Source of the DNA: Pseudomonas synxantha BG33R
GTDB taxonomy: Bacteria; Pseudomonadota; Gammaproteobacteria; Pseudomonadales; Pseudomonadaceae
DNA: 64,000 nt
Assembly (NCBI RefSeq): GCF_000263715.2
Contig: NZ_CM001514.1
Coordinates: 4,963,674 to 5,027,673 of the forward strand
Direction: 5' to 3'
This document shows, piece by piece, positions 30,966-41,469 of the stretch (position 1 is the stretch's first letter; each line of letters starts with the position of its first letter). The notes beneath the pieces were generated by a model. The model saw only the letters and a program-made list of their open reading frames with translations. It did not search any database and was not told the origin of the DNA. The position numbers were made by a program, and so were the translations under genes.

Positions 30966-32480
30966 CGCCAGCGTGGTGATTCGCCCGCGTACTTCCTGGG
31001 AAGCCATGGACCTGGGCGTACTGATGGCCAGGGAACATCGTTTGCTGCTGATGGGCAGTTGGGCGATGGTGAGCCTGCCGGTGTTTATCTCGCTGACCGT
31101 ACTGCTGTGGAATTACCCGTCGCTGGCCATGTTTCTGTTCTGGTGGCTCAAGCCGGCCTTTGACCGCTTGCCGCTGTACATTCTTTCCAAAGCCCTGTTT
31201 GGCGCCCCCCCCGTCTCAAACAGGCCATTCGCCAGTGGCCGCAACTGCTCAAGGGGCAACTGTTCGCCAGCCTGACCTGGCGACGCCTGAGCATGAGCCG
31301 CAGCTTTACGTTGCCGGTAAGTCAACTTGAAGGCCTCGAGGGTCAGGCGCGGCAACAGCGCCTGGGGATATTGCTGCAACGTAACGCTGGTGCCGCCCGC
31401 TGGCTGACTGTTATCGGCGTACACCTGGAAATCGGCCTGTGGTTCGGCGCCATGGCGCTGTTCTATTTATTCATCCCGCAGCAGCTGGAAATGGATTGGG
31501 ACTGGCAACGCCTGGCACTGGCAACCAGCCCGAACGTGCTGTGGCTGGAGCACCTGGGCAATGCCTTTTACGCGCTGATCCTGGTGTTCTGGGAACCCAT
31601 CTACGTTGCCTGTGGTTTCAGCCTGTACCTCAATCGTCGTACGGCTCTGGAAGCCTGGGACCTGGAGTTGGTATTCCGCCGTTTGCGTCAGCGCCTGAGC
31701 AGTGCCGCGTCGCTGTTGTTGCTGGTCGTCGGGCTGACGCTCATACCGTTCAGCCCACCCGCCATGGCCGATGAATCAACGGGCCATAAGCCACTCAATA
31801 CCCAGGCTGCCAGTCAGTCCATCAAGGCACTGCTGGACAAGCCGCCCTTCAAGAACCCGGAAACCGTCACCCGTTATCGGTTTGGTGAAGAAAAAACACC
31901 GGTTAAAAGCACAGCCCGTGGCGACGGTAAATTACCCGGTTGGCTCCAGGCCTTACTCGACAATCTCAACAGCGACACCTTCAAACCCCTCGCCAAAACC
32001 CTGGAAATACTATTGTGGAGCCTGGTGATTGGTGGGCTGGCCCTGGTGGTGTGGCGTTACCGTGAGTGGCTACGCACCTTTGTCAGCCGCAGCCGGCGCG
32101 CCCGCCCTGCAACCGCCACCCCTACCCCCGCTCAGTTGTTCGGGCTGGAGCTGGGGCTCGATACATTGCCGCAAGATATCGCCAGTGCCGCCGAACAACT
32201 ATGGCCCACTCAGCCAAGGCAAGCCCTTGGCCTGCTGTATCGCGGCCTGCTCAGCCGGCTACTGCATGAATTCGACCTGCAGCTCAAAAGCGCCGACACC
32301 GAAGGCCAGGTGCTGGAGCGCGTTCGACACTTGCAACAACCGCAGTTGCTGGCTTTCAGTGACGAACTGACGCGTCACTGGCAAAACCTCGCCTATGGTC
32401 ATCGCCTGCCGCCCTCCTCGACCCAACAAAAGCTGTGCAGCGATTGGCGCGCTCTGTTCAATGACGGAGCCAGCCAATGA
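30952..32480 (+). pseudogene. DUF4129-family membrane protein, frameshifted at a C8 tract
   Basis: Reading frames 30952-31275 (MRLTDASVVIRPRTSWEAMD...) and 31293-32480 (..MSRSFTLPVSQLEGL...) together make one protein of about 509 residues if a single base is added at the C run 31205-31212. After the run the reading should be RLKQAIRQWPQLLKGQLFAS, which continues smoothly into the second frame; as given, the first frame diverges and stops at 31275. The restored protein has several TM helices, a periplasmic or linker part, another TM near residue 355 and a C-terminal DUF4129 domain (GLLYRGLLSRLLHEFDLQL). No ribosome site precedes 31293. The cause may be real mutation, slippage or sequencing error. 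Confidence 0.8.
31205..31212 (+). repeat. Mononucleotide C8 tract at the frameshift
   Basis: Eight consecutive C bases within GGCG-C8-GTCTC. A ninth C (or removal of two) would join the two halves of the DUF4129 gene. Such tracts are prone to slippage during replication and to length errors in sequencing. Confidence 0.9.
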
Positions 32481-33630
32481 ACCGGCCATTATTGTGGGTG
32501 GCACTGCTGCTGGTATGCCTGCTGGGCGTGGGTGGCTTGTACGCCTGGCACAAGGCAATCCCCTATGACGAAGTGGTGGACCGCGGCCCATCGCCGGATG
32601 CACTCGCCAATCCTTATCTGGCTGCCGAGCATTTCCTGCACCAGCAAGGCCTGGTGGTGGAACGCGCCAACGGCCTTGAACGGCTCGCGGACCTACCCGC
32701 CAAAGGTCATAGCCTGTTGCTGCTGGGGGAACGCAGCAACATGACCCCGCGCCAGGTCGAGCAACTGCTGGGTTGGACAAACGCCGGCGGGCACTTGCTG
32801 CTGGTCGCCGAGGCATTGTGGGACGAGGAGACCAGCAAGAGCGGCGACCTGCTGCTTGATCGCCTTGATATCCACCAGGCTTTGAGCGAAACCTTCGACG
32901 AACCGGCGCCTGCCCGTAAAAAGCCTGCGGCAGACTTGACCAGGCTTTATGTCGACAACGAAACCGCCCCGGCGTATTTCAGTTTTGACACCGACTTCAA
33001 CCTCATCGACCCCAAACACCTGGCGCAGTTTTCCGCCAACAGCGCCCATTCAAGCCACCTGATGCAACTCAACCTGGGGCACGGCCGCGTCACTGTGATT
33101 ACCGATAGCGACCTGTGGAAAACCCCGAGCATCGGTCAACACGATAACGCCTGGTTGCTGTGGTACCTGACCCAGGAGACTGACGTCACCTTGCTGTTCA
33201 ACAGTGAAACGGACGATCTGTTTACCCTGTTGATTCGATATTTCCCACAAGCCCTCGTCGCCCTTGCGGCACTGGTTGCCCTGGCGCTATGGCAGGCCGC
33301 CATGCGCCAGGGCCCGATCCAGGCACCGGCGCCCAAGGCACGTCGGCAGCTCCAGGAACATTTGAAGGCCAGCGCCGATTTCCTGCTGCGCCGCAGCGGC
33401 CAGGGCACCTTGCTGCAAGCCTTGCAGCACGACATCCTGCGCGCCGCCCGGCGACGCCATCCAGGCTTTGAGCATCTCGATACAGCAGAGCAGTGGCAGG
33501 TGCTGGAACACCTGACGCGACAACCCCCTCATATCATCAGCCAGGCGCTCGAACCACTGACGCAGAAACGGCTCTCCAGCGCCGACTTCAGCCGACAGGT
33601 TGCGTGCCTGCAAACCCTCAGGAATGCCTT

Positions 33631-33634
<4 letters not shown>
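32477..33634 (+). CDS. DUF4350 domain protein
   Basis: A 385-residue protein with an N-terminal TM helix (residues 4-23), a large extracytoplasmic DUF4350 region (about 35-255; ANPYLAAEHFLHQQGLVVER, then LLLLGERSNMTPRQVEQLLGW), a second TM near 258-276 and a cytoplasmic tail. DUF4350 has a glutamine-amidotransferase-like fold without a known reaction. It overlaps the DUF4129 gene and the MoxR gene by 4 bp each (ATGA), so its translation is coupled to both. Confidence 0.88.
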
Positions 33635-34626
<992 letters not shown>

Positions 34627-34633
34627 CACGCCC

Positions 34634-35965
34634 ATGAAACCGACCCGTCTGCTCCTGATCTGGCTGGGTGTGCTGCTTGGCCTGAACACCCTGTTGGGCG
34701 CTTCCGTCGCGTTGCAGCTCAAGGTACCTGAAACCTTGCATTCAGTGGCCTGGGGCCTGCTGCTGGCTTTGCTGCTGCTGGCCCTGCTGGATGCCGCACG
34801 CTTGCACCGTCGCCCCACAACGCGCGTCCACAGGAAACTGCCCGGCAGCCTGGCGCTGGGGCGCTGGGAAGAAGTGCGCCTGTGCCTGGAGCACGACTAT
34901 CCTCAGCCACTGACCGTGCAGGTATTCGATCACGTGCCCGATGGCCTGAGTGTGGATAACCTGCCTCAATCCATTGAATTGCGCCCTGGCGAGCGCGGCG
35001 AGTTGGGCTATCGCGTTCGTCCCTTGCGACGCGGGCATTTCAGCTTCAGCCGCTGCGAACTTTGGCTGCCCAGCCCATTGGGGCTGTGGTCGGCACGGCG
35101 ATGCATCGAAACCCACGACGCCACCCGGGTCTACCCGGATTTCGCCCGCTTGTACGGCGCGCAGTTGCTGGGTGTGGATAACTGGCTTAGCCAGTTGGGC
35201 GTGCGCCAACATCAACGCCGGGGTTTAGGCCTGGAGTTTCATCAACTGCGCGAGTTTCGTGAAGGTGACAGCCTGCGCCAGATCGACTGGAAGGCCACCG
35301 CCCGCCAACGCACACCGATCGCCCGGGAATACCAGGACGAGCGCGACCAGCAAATTGTATTCATGCTCGATTGCGGCCAGCGCATGCGCAGCCAGGATGC
35401 CGAGTTATCTCATTTCGACCACGCCCTCAACGCCTGCCTGCTCTTGAGCTACGTCGCGCTGCGACAGGGCGACGCCGTGGGGTTGTGCACCTTTGCCAGC
35501 GACCAACCGCGTTACCTGAAGCCGGTCAAGGGCAGTGGCCAGTTGAACACTTTGCTCAATGCTGTCTACGATCTGGAGGCCACCCGAAACACCGCCGACT
35601 ATGAGGCTGCCGCCCATCAATTGCTGGCACGCCAAAAACGCCGGGCACTGGTGATCATCGTCACAAACCTGCGGGATGAGGATGATGAAGCGCTGATGAG
35701 CGCCGTCAAACGAATCGGTAGGCGACACCGCGTACTGGTAGCCAGCCTGCGAGAGGAAATCCTCGATCAACTGCGCCAGGCCCCTGTGCAAACATTGCCC
35801 GAAGCACTGGCCTACAGTGGCACCGTCGATTACCTCAACAGTCGAAACCAGCTCCATGATCGCTTGAGCGCTCATGGGCTTTCAGTATTGGACACGTTGC
35901 CTTCAGAAATGGGCGCCACGCTGGTGACGCGCTACCTGGGATGGAAAAAAGCCGGGGTTTTCTAA
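34634..35965 (+). CDS. DUF58 domain protein
   Basis: A 443-residue protein with two N-terminal hydrophobic helices (about 5-25 and 35-55) and a C-terminal DUF58/VWA-like region. The family signature is GLEFHQLREFREGDSLRQID followed by WKATARQRTPIAREYQDERD, and a MIDAS-like stretch IVFMLDCGQRM lies beyond. DUF58 proteins are regular partners of MoxR ATPases. It is the last gene of the operon and is convergent with the PilZ gene, with only 9 bp between the stops. Confidence 0.92.
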   Translation: MKPTRLLLIWLGVLLGLNTLLGASVALQLKVPETLHSVAWGLLLALLLLALLDAARLHRRPTTRVHRKLPGSLALGRWEEVRLCLEHDYPQPLTVQVFDHVPDGLSVDNLPQSIELRPGERGELGYRVRPLRRGHFSFSRCELWLPSPLGLWSARRCIETHDATRVYPDFARLYGAQLLGVDNWLSQLGVRQHQRRGLGLEFHQLREFREGDSLRQIDWKATARQRTPIAREYQDERDQQIVFMLDCGQRMRSQDAELSHFDHALNACLLLSYVALRQGDAVGLCTFASDQPRYLKPVKGSGQLNTLLNAVYDLEATRNTADYEAAAHQLLARQKRRALVIIVTNLRDEDDEALMSAVKRIGRRHRVLVASLREEILDQLRQAPVQTLPEALAYSGTVDYLNSRNQLHDRLSAHGLSVLDTLPSEMGATLVTRYLGWKKAGVF

Positions 35966-35974
35966 CTGCTGTGT

Positions 35975-36349
35975 TCAGACGGAGGCCTGTTGAGGGTCAA
36001 AGCTGAAGTACTGCAACAGGGCATCAATCAATTGCCCGTACTCTTCGGGTGCATTCTGCACCCGGAACCCGGAGTCATAGTGCTGAGGATTGACATCCTC
36101 ATGACTCCATAAACAGGTCGCTGTGAGATCAATCGTCTGAAATTCGCCTTGTGCCGTTGGTACTTTCAGGCACAGCTCAAAATCCACATTGATCATCATG
36201 GGTAATTGGCTGATCAACATCAGCCCGTTTTCAGACACATTGCCCAAAAAACCGATTGGTTTGTCGGTGATACGGTTGAACACCTGCAAAAAATAAGGCA
36301 ATTGATGCCGTTCGATCCGTCGCGCAGTAAACATGATGAAAGTCGCCAT
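35975..36349 (-). CDS. PilZ domain protein
   Basis: A protein of about 124 residues consisting of one PilZ-like domain: RRIERHQLPYFLQVFNR (equivalent of the RxxxR c-di-GMP-binding arginines), then FLGNVSENGLMLISQLPM (the D/NxSxxG motif). Both parts of the binding signature are present, so c-di-GMP binding is expected. The start is uncertain: 36349 (MATFIMFTARR) and 36334 (MFTARR) are both possible and neither has a clear ribosome site. It is convergent with the DUF58 gene. Confidence 0.82.
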   Translation of the reverse strand: MATFIMFTARRIERHQLPYFLQVFNRITDKPIGFLGNVSENGLMLISQLPMMINVDFELCLKVPTAQGEFQTIDLTATCLWSHEDVNPQHYDSGFRVQNAPEEYGQLIDALLQYFSFDPQQASV

Positions 36350-36557
36350 CCAATAGCCAAGAGTCTGACTGTGCCAGTGATTCGGAACGAGCAACCGCTC
36401 GCTCTCCCTGGATCCCGGTTTGACAACAGGTACCGCTCTTCACCAGACGGCTGCCGAACCCGGGCCTTGCATCCGTTCAAATGGAAACCTATACAAACAG
36501 ACCTCCAAAGAATAGCCCAAGACTGGCGACGGGCCAGCTATGAAATGACAAATATCA

Positions 36558-36932
36558 TTACAAAGACGCGGGCCGTGGTTTTACAGCGCTCCCGCCTTGG
36601 TAATGCCCCAGCTGCTGCAAGGTATCGAGCCGGGCGCGAGCGCGGTAGGCGTACTCGCTCGACGGGTATTGACTGATGATGAACTGATAGGTTTGTGCGG
36701 CATCGACAAACAGTTTCTGCCGCTCCAGGCACTGCCCGCGCAACATCGAAACCTCCGGTTGCACATAGCGACGGGTACGGCTTTCGCGATCGACCTGGGA
36801 CAACTCCAGGGTGACACGTGCGCAGTCGCCCACCCCATAGGCACGGTAGGCGTTGTTCAAATGGTGGTCCATCGACCAGCGGGTACAGCCGACAACACTG
36901 ACGGCCAGGGCAGCAACAAGCAAAATTCGCAT
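36558..36932 (-). CDS. Small TPR-like lipoprotein
   Basis: A 124-residue protein with a lipoprotein signal peptide (MRILLVAALAVSVVGC; lipobox VVGC, modified Cys16). The rest is helical with TPR-like spacing (NNAYRAYGVGDCARVTLELS, and CLERQKLFVDAAQTYQFIISQYP). AGGAGA lies 6 bases before the ATG. Probably anchored in an envelope membrane; no function can be assigned. It is transcribed away from the pyruvate kinase gene. Confidence 0.85.
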   Translation of the reverse strand: MRILLVAALAVSVVGCTRWSMDHHLNNAYRAYGVGDCARVTLELSQVDRESRTRRYVQPEVSMLRGQCLERQKLFVDAAQTYQFIISQYPSSEYAYRARARLDTLQQLGHYQGGSAVKPRPASL

Positions 36933-37108
36933 GGGGGTTCTCCTGTCTTGTGCAGTGTATCGACCCCCGGGCGAAAATCTTCAAGGCTGTTTACCCATCC
37001 AACTGCAGCAAAAACAAAGGCAATCGTCGATAAGTAGTGCAAACGAACAATGACTACAACGAAAGAGCATAGTAGCCTTCCCCAGCGCTTGAACTCAGGA
37101 GTCTGTGC

Positions 37109-38560
37109 ATGTCCGTCCGTCGTACCAAAATCGTCGCCACCCTTGGCCCGGCCAGCAACTCGCCGGAAGTCCTCGAACAGCTGATTCTGGCTGGTTTGGA
37201 CGTCGCCCGTCTGAACTTCTCCCACGGCACCCCGGACGAGCACAAGGCTCGCGCCAAGCTGGTGCGTGACCTGGCCGCCAAGCATGGCCGCTTCGTCGCA
37301 TTGCTGGGTGACCTGCAAGGCCCGAAAATCCGTATCGCCAAATTCGCCAACAAGCGGATCGAGCTGAAGATCGGTGACAAGTTCACCTTCTCCACCAGCC
37401 ACCCGCTGACCGAAGGCACCCAGGACGTTGTCGGTATCGACTACCCCGACCTGGTCAAGGATTGCGGCGTCGGTGACGAACTGCTGCTGGACGACGGTCG
37501 CGTAGTCATGCGCGTCGACACTGCGACCCCGACCGAGCTGCACTGCACCGTGATCATCGGCGGCCCGCTGTCCGACCATAAAGGCATCAACCGCCGCGGT
37601 GGCGGCCTGACAGCACCGGCCCTGACTGAAAAAGACAAGGCCGACATCAAGCTCGCCGCCGAAATGGAAGTCGACTACCTCGCGGTGTCCTTCCCTCGCG
37701 ACGCCGCCGACATGGAATACGCCCGTAAACTGCGCGACGAAGCCGGCGGTACCGCCTGGCTGGTAGCGAAGATCGAACGTGCCGAAGCCGTGGCCGACGA
37801 CGAAACCCTCGACGGTCTGATCAAGGCTTCCGACGCCGTGATGGTTGCCCGTGGCGACCTGGGTGTGGAAATCGGTGACGCCGAGCTGATCGGTATCCAG
37901 AAGAAGATCATCCTGCACGCACGCCGCCACAACAAGGCGGTGATCGTCGCGACCCAGATGATGGAGTCGATGATCCAGAACCCGATGCCGACCCGCGCCG
38001 AAGTGTCCGACGTGGCCAACGCCGTGCTCGACTACACCGACGCCGTGATGCTCTCGGCTGAAAGTGCCGCCGGCCCGTACCCGCTGGAAGCCGTCCAGGC
38101 CATGGCACGCATCTGCGTCGGCGCCGAAAAGCACCCGACCAGCAAGACCTCCAGCCACCGCATCGGCAAGGTCTTCGAAAGCTGCGACCAGAGCATCGCC
38201 CTGGCAGCCATGTACACCGCCAACCACTTCCCGGGCGTTAAAGCGATCATCGCCTTGACCGAAAGTGGCTACACGCCGTTGATCATGTCGCGCATTCGCT
38301 CCTCGGTGCCGATCTACGCGTTCACCCCGCACCGCGAAGCCCAGGCCCGCGCGGCCATGTTCCGTGGCGTATACACCATCCCGTTCGACCCGGCGTCGCT
38401 GGCACCGAACGAAGTCAGCCAGAAGGCTATCGACGAATTGGTCAAGCGCGGCGTCGTGGAGAAAGGCGACTGGGTCATCCTGACCAAGGGCGACAGCTAC
38501 CACACCACCGGTGGCACCAATGGCATGAAGATCCTGCATGTGGGCGACCCACAGGTCTGA
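37109..38560 (+). CDS. pyk: Pyruvate kinase
   Basis: A 483-residue pyruvate kinase, which makes ATP and pyruvate from phosphoenolpyruvate. RRTKIVATLGPASNSPEVLE starts the TIM barrel, the active-site segment is WLVAKIERAEAVADDETLDG, and MVARGDLGVEIG and ATQMMESMIQNPMPTRAEVSDVAN complete the signature. In P. aeruginosa the similar gene beside the ferredoxin-reductase and fumarase genes is pykA, the main isoenzyme (from memory). CAGGAG lies 8 bases before the ATG. It ends in a strong terminator. Confidence 0.97.
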   Translation: MSVRRTKIVATLGPASNSPEVLEQLILAGLDVARLNFSHGTPDEHKARAKLVRDLAAKHGRFVALLGDLQGPKIRIAKFANKRIELKIGDKFTFSTSHPLTEGTQDVVGIDYPDLVKDCGVGDELLLDDGRVVMRVDTATPTELHCTVIIGGPLSDHKGINRRGGGLTAPALTEKDKADIKLAAEMEVDYLAVSFPRDAADMEYARKLRDEAGGTAWLVAKIERAEAVADDETLDGLIKASDAVMVARGDLGVEIGDAELIGIQKKIILHARRHNKAVIVATQMMESMIQNPMPTRAEVSDVANAVLDYTDAVMLSAESAAGPYPLEAVQAMARICVGAEKHPTSKTSSHRIGKVFESCDQSIALAAMYTANHFPGVKAIIALTESGYTPLIMSRIRSSVPIYAFTPHREAQARAAMFRGVYTIPFDPASLAPNEVSQKAIDELVKRGVVEKGDWVILTKGDSYHTTGGTNGMKILHVGDPQV

Positions 38561-38577
38561 GTGACAGGCTGAAAAAA

Positions 38578-38612
38578 CAAAAGCCCCGCCATGAGAATGG
38601 CGGGGCTTTTTG
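38578..38612 (+). terminator. Terminator after pyk
   Basis: Stem AAGCCCCGCCAT / ATGGCGGGGCTT with a GAGA loop and a following TTTTT. Confidence 0.92.
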
Positions 38613-38652
38613 CATTTCAAATGCCGGCTCAGGTGTTAAACCGTCGGGCCTC

Positions 38653-38676
38653 ATCGGGAGCAAGCCCCCTCCCACA
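38653..38676. repeat. Single REP sequence
   Basis: One 24-base copy of the ATCGGGAGCAAGCCCCCTCC-type REP, identical to the left arm of the REPIN at 13331, without an inverted partner nearby. It lies between the pyk terminator and the ferredoxin-reductase stop. Confidence 0.8.
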
Positions 38677-38720
38677 GTTAATCGCGTACACCCGCAAAGC
38701 CTGTACTCGACAGTCAGCAC

Positions 38721-39653
38721 TCAACCACGGGGCAGGAACACATCGGCCAGCAGTTGATTACGCGGCAGCCCCGCCAGAAACAAGCGCTTGGAAAAGGCTT
38801 CGACGCTGGCAGGATGCCCGCAGACCAAGGCCAGGGTTTGTCGCGAAGCAAGCCGCAGTTGCCCCAATGCCTGGGCCAACTCATCTGCAGTCCATAACTC
38901 CACCACAATGTTCTGATGCTGCGCGGCCAGCGCCGCCAGGGGTTCGGCCAGGTAGTGAGCCTGGGCATCATGGGCCAGGTGAATGACGCGGATGGCACCC
39001 TGGTGTTCCTGGCGCAGCGCTTCGCGCAATACCCCCCACAACGGACCCAGCCCAGTGCCGGAGGCCAGCAGCCACAAGGGCCGGGCTTGCCAGTCAGGGT
39101 CGTAGTGCAACGCCCCGCCGCGCAATTCGCCCAGGCGTAACGGCTCACCGACCTTGAAGTGGCGAGCAGCATCACTGAATTCCCCGGGTTGACGGCAATC
39201 GATATGAAACTCCAGGTACGGGTCCTGCTGGGGCACGCTCGCCAGGGAATAGGGGCGCGCCACCTGCCCTGCCCACAACACCAGATGCTGCCCGGCGCTG
39301 TACCGCAGGCCACGCTCAGGTTGAAGGCGCAGGCGCAGCACCGTCGGACTCAACCAATCGGCACCCTCCACCCGCGCAGGCAGGCCATCACGCAACGGAT
39401 CAAACGCCTCGACCCTCAGATCAGCGCTGATCCGGCACTGACACGCCAGGCGCCACCCGTCCTGGCGTTGCGCCGAGCTCAGCGCGTCAGGCTGCTGGTC
39501 GTCGACTTCGCCATGGCAACGCACTAGGCACGCATGGCAACTGCCGGCCCGGCAACTGTAGGGCACGGTCACACCTGCCTGATTCAAGGCATCCAGCAGG
39601 TTGCTGCCGGTGGTGACCGACCAGTGGCGTTCGCCGACGTACAGTTCAGGCAT
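38721..39653 (-). CDS. 2Fe-2S ferredoxin / flavin reductase
   Basis: A 310-residue electron-transfer protein. A plant-type [2Fe-2S] ferredoxin domain occupies residues 1-90 with VPYSCRAGSCHACLVRC (cluster cysteines in a C-x4-C-x2-C pattern, plus a downstream Cys in RLACQCR). An FAD/NAD(P)H oxidoreductase follows, with RPYSLASVP (FAD binding) and LLASGTGLGPLWGVL (NAD(P)H binding). It resembles CDP-6-deoxyglucoseen reductase/phenol hydroxylase reductases, but no partner oxygenase is adjacent, so its electron acceptor is unknown. It is divergent from the fumarase gene. Confidence 0.9.
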   Translation of the reverse strand: MPELYVGERHWSVTTGSNLLDALNQAGVTVPYSCRAGSCHACLVRCHGEVDDQQPDALSSAQRQDGWRLACQCRISADLRVEAFDPLRDGLPARVEGADWLSPTVLRLRLQPERGLRYSAGQHLVLWAGQVARPYSLASVPQQDPYLEFHIDCRQPGEFSDAARHFKVGEPLRLGELRGGALHYDPDWQARPLWLLASGTGLGPLWGVLREALRQEHQGAIRVIHLAHDAQAHYLAEPLAALAAQHQNIVVELWTADELAQALGQLRLASRQTLALVCGHPASVEAFSKRLFLAGLPRNQLLADVFLPRG

Positions 39654-39795
39654 ATCAGGGTCTCAAGCATAAGGAGCGCGCACAGGGAATCATGCCTGCG
39701 ACAGTTTGACCATAGTCGGGTGTATCGGCCACCGTGCCGGGTTATACTGCCGCGCCTTTTTAGCGTCGCGCCTGCACCACTTTGGCGTGCCTTGG

Positions 39796-39838
39796 AAAGG
39801 TGGGCTCAGCCGACCGATGCAGCACTGAGCCCACCTTT
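39796..39838 (+). promoter_or_regulatory. Strong stem-loop in the fumarase leader
   Basis: A 14-bp perfect inverted repeat, AAAGGTGGGCTCAG (39796-39809) and CTGAGCCCACCTTT (39825-39838), with a 15-base loop. It lies between divergent genes, 32 bp before the fumarase ATG, so it cannot end a neighbouring gene. A possible -10 box TATACT (39743-39748) would place it inside the leader. It may be an attenuator, a stability element or the end of a small RNA. Confidence 0.7.
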
Positions 39839-39870
39839 ATTGAATGTTCCCTTATAGAGGAGCGCGACTC

Positions 39871-41394
39871 ATGACCGTGATCAAGCAAGACGACCTGATT
39901 CAGAGCGTTGCCGACGCCCTGCAATTCATTTCCTACTACCACCCCGTTGATTTCATCCAGGCCATGCACGAAGCCTACCTGCGCGAAGAATCGCCGGCGG
40001 CCCGTGACTCCATCGCCCAGATCCTGATCAACTCGCGCATGTGCGCCACCGGCCATCGCCCGATCTGCCAGGACACCGGTATCGTCACCGTGTTCGTGCG
40101 CGTAGGCATGGATGTGCGCTGGGACGGCGCCACCATGGGCCTGGACGACATGATCAACGAAGGCGTGCGTCGCGCCTACAACCTGCCGGAAAATGTTCTG
40201 CGTGCCTCGATCCTCGCCGACCCGGCAGGCGCGCGCAAGAACACCAAGGACAACACCCCTGCGGTGATCCACTACTCCATCGTCCCGGGTAACACCGTGG
40301 AAGTGGACGTGGCGGCCAAGGGCGGCGGTTCCGAGAACAAGTCGAAAATGGCCATGCTCAACCCGTCCGACTCGATCGTCGACTGGGTGCTCAAGACCGT
40401 TCCGACCATGGGTGCCGGCTGGTGCCCACCAGGTATGCTCGGTATCGGCATCGGCGGCACTGCCGAGAAAGCCGCGGTGATGGCCAAGGAAGTGTTGATG
40501 GAATCCATCGACATCCACGAGCTGAAAAAGCGCGGCCCGCAGAACCGTATCGAAGAGATGCGCCTGGAGCTGTTCGAGAAGGTCAACCAACTGGGCATCG
40601 GCGCCCAGGGCCTGGGTGGCCTGACCACCGTGCTCGACGTGAAGATCATGGACTACCCGACTCACGCCGCTTCCCTGCCGGTGTGCATGATCCCCAACTG
40701 CGCCGCCACCCGTCACGCGCACTTCGTGCTCGACGGTTCGGGCCCGGCGTCGCTGGAAGCGCCATCGCTGGACGCCTACCCGGAAATCGTCTGGGAAGCC
40801 GGCCCATCGGCTCGCCGCGTCAACCTCGATACCCTGACCCCGGAAGAAGTGCAGAGCTGGAAGCCGGGCGAAACCGTATTGCTCAACGGCAAGATGCTCA
40901 CCGGTCGCGACGCGGCGCACAAGCGCATGGTCGAGATGCTGAACAAGGGCGAAACCCTGCCGGTGGACCTCAAGGGCCGCTTTATCTACTACGTCGGCCC
41001 GGTTGATCCGGTGCGCGAAGAAGTGGTTGGCCCAGCGGGCCCGACCACCGCGACGCGGATGGACAAGTTCACCCGTCAGATCCTCGAGCAGACCGGCCTG
41101 TTGGGCATGATCGGCAAGTCCGAGCGCGGCCCTACCGCTATCGAAGCGATCAAGGACCACAAGGCCGTGTACCTGATGGCCGTGGGCGGCGCCGCCTACC
41201 TGGTGGCCCAAGCGATCAAGAAGTCCCGCGTGGTGGCGTTCGCCGAGCTGGGCATGGAAGCCATCTACGAGTTCGACGTGAAAGACATGCCGGTCACCGT
41301 TGCAGTCGATAGCAAAGGCGAATCGGTACACATCACCGGTCCTGCCATCTGGCAGAAAAAGATCAGTGAGAGCCTGGCGGTGGAAGTGCAGTAA
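39871..41394 (+). CDS. Class I (iron-sulfur) fumarate hydratase
   Basis: A 507-residue fumarase of the class I (FumA/FumB) [4Fe-4S] type, which hydrates fumarate to malate. The N-terminal domain has RMCATGHRPICQDTGIVTVF, and cluster cysteines lie in GAGWCPPGMLGIGIGGTAEK and the VCMIPNCAATRH region. The C-terminal domain ends normally. The start at 39871 has GAGGAG upstream; the frame is open 9 codons earlier without a ribosome site. It is oxygen-labile and iron-dependent as a class. A terminator follows at 41414. Confidence 0.96.
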   Translation: MTVIKQDDLIQSVADALQFISYYHPVDFIQAMHEAYLREESPAARDSIAQILINSRMCATGHRPICQDTGIVTVFVRVGMDVRWDGATMGLDDMINEGVRRAYNLPENVLRASILADPAGARKNTKDNTPAVIHYSIVPGNTVEVDVAAKGGGSENKSKMAMLNPSDSIVDWVLKTVPTMGAGWCPPGMLGIGIGGTAEKAAVMAKEVLMESIDIHELKKRGPQNRIEEMRLELFEKVNQLGIGAQGLGGLTTVLDVKIMDYPTHAASLPVCMIPNCAATRHAHFVLDGSGPASLEAPSLDAYPEIVWEAGPSARRVNLDTLTPEEVQSWKPGETVLLNGKMLTGRDAAHKRMVEMLNKGETLPVDLKGRFIYYVGPVDPVREEVVGPAGPTTATRMDKFTRQILEQTGLLGMIGKSERGPTAIEAIKDHKAVYLMAVGGAAYLVAQAIKKSRVVAFAELGMEAIYEFDVKDMPVTVAVDSKGESVHITGPAIWQKKISESLAVEVQ

Positions 41395-41413
41395 GCGCTT
41401 TCTCCACAAGCAT

Positions 41414-41450
41414 AAAGGCGACTGCGGCCCATGGCCCAGTCGCCTTTTTT
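41414..41450 (+). terminator. Terminator after the fumarase gene
   Basis: Stem AAAGGCGACTG / CAGTCGCCTTT with a 12-base loop and a T6 tail. Confidence 0.92.
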
Positions 41451-41469
41451 ACACCTGAAGCGATTGCCA

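Noticed and set aside
31293..32480. Downstream half of the DUF4129 gene as an independent gene
   Set aside because: No ribosome site before 31293, and the sequence continues in frame upstream to the C8 tract, so it is the rear part of a frameshifted gene.
37030..37060. HexR-like ACAA repeats upstream of pyk
   Set aside because: The two ACAA units are in direct, not inverted, orientation, so they do not form a HexR box.
39760..41409. 549-codon open frame antisense to the fumarase gene
   Set aside because: Composition (His, Val, Gly, Asp) is typical of antisense shadows in GC-rich genes; the plus-strand frame is a clear fumarase.
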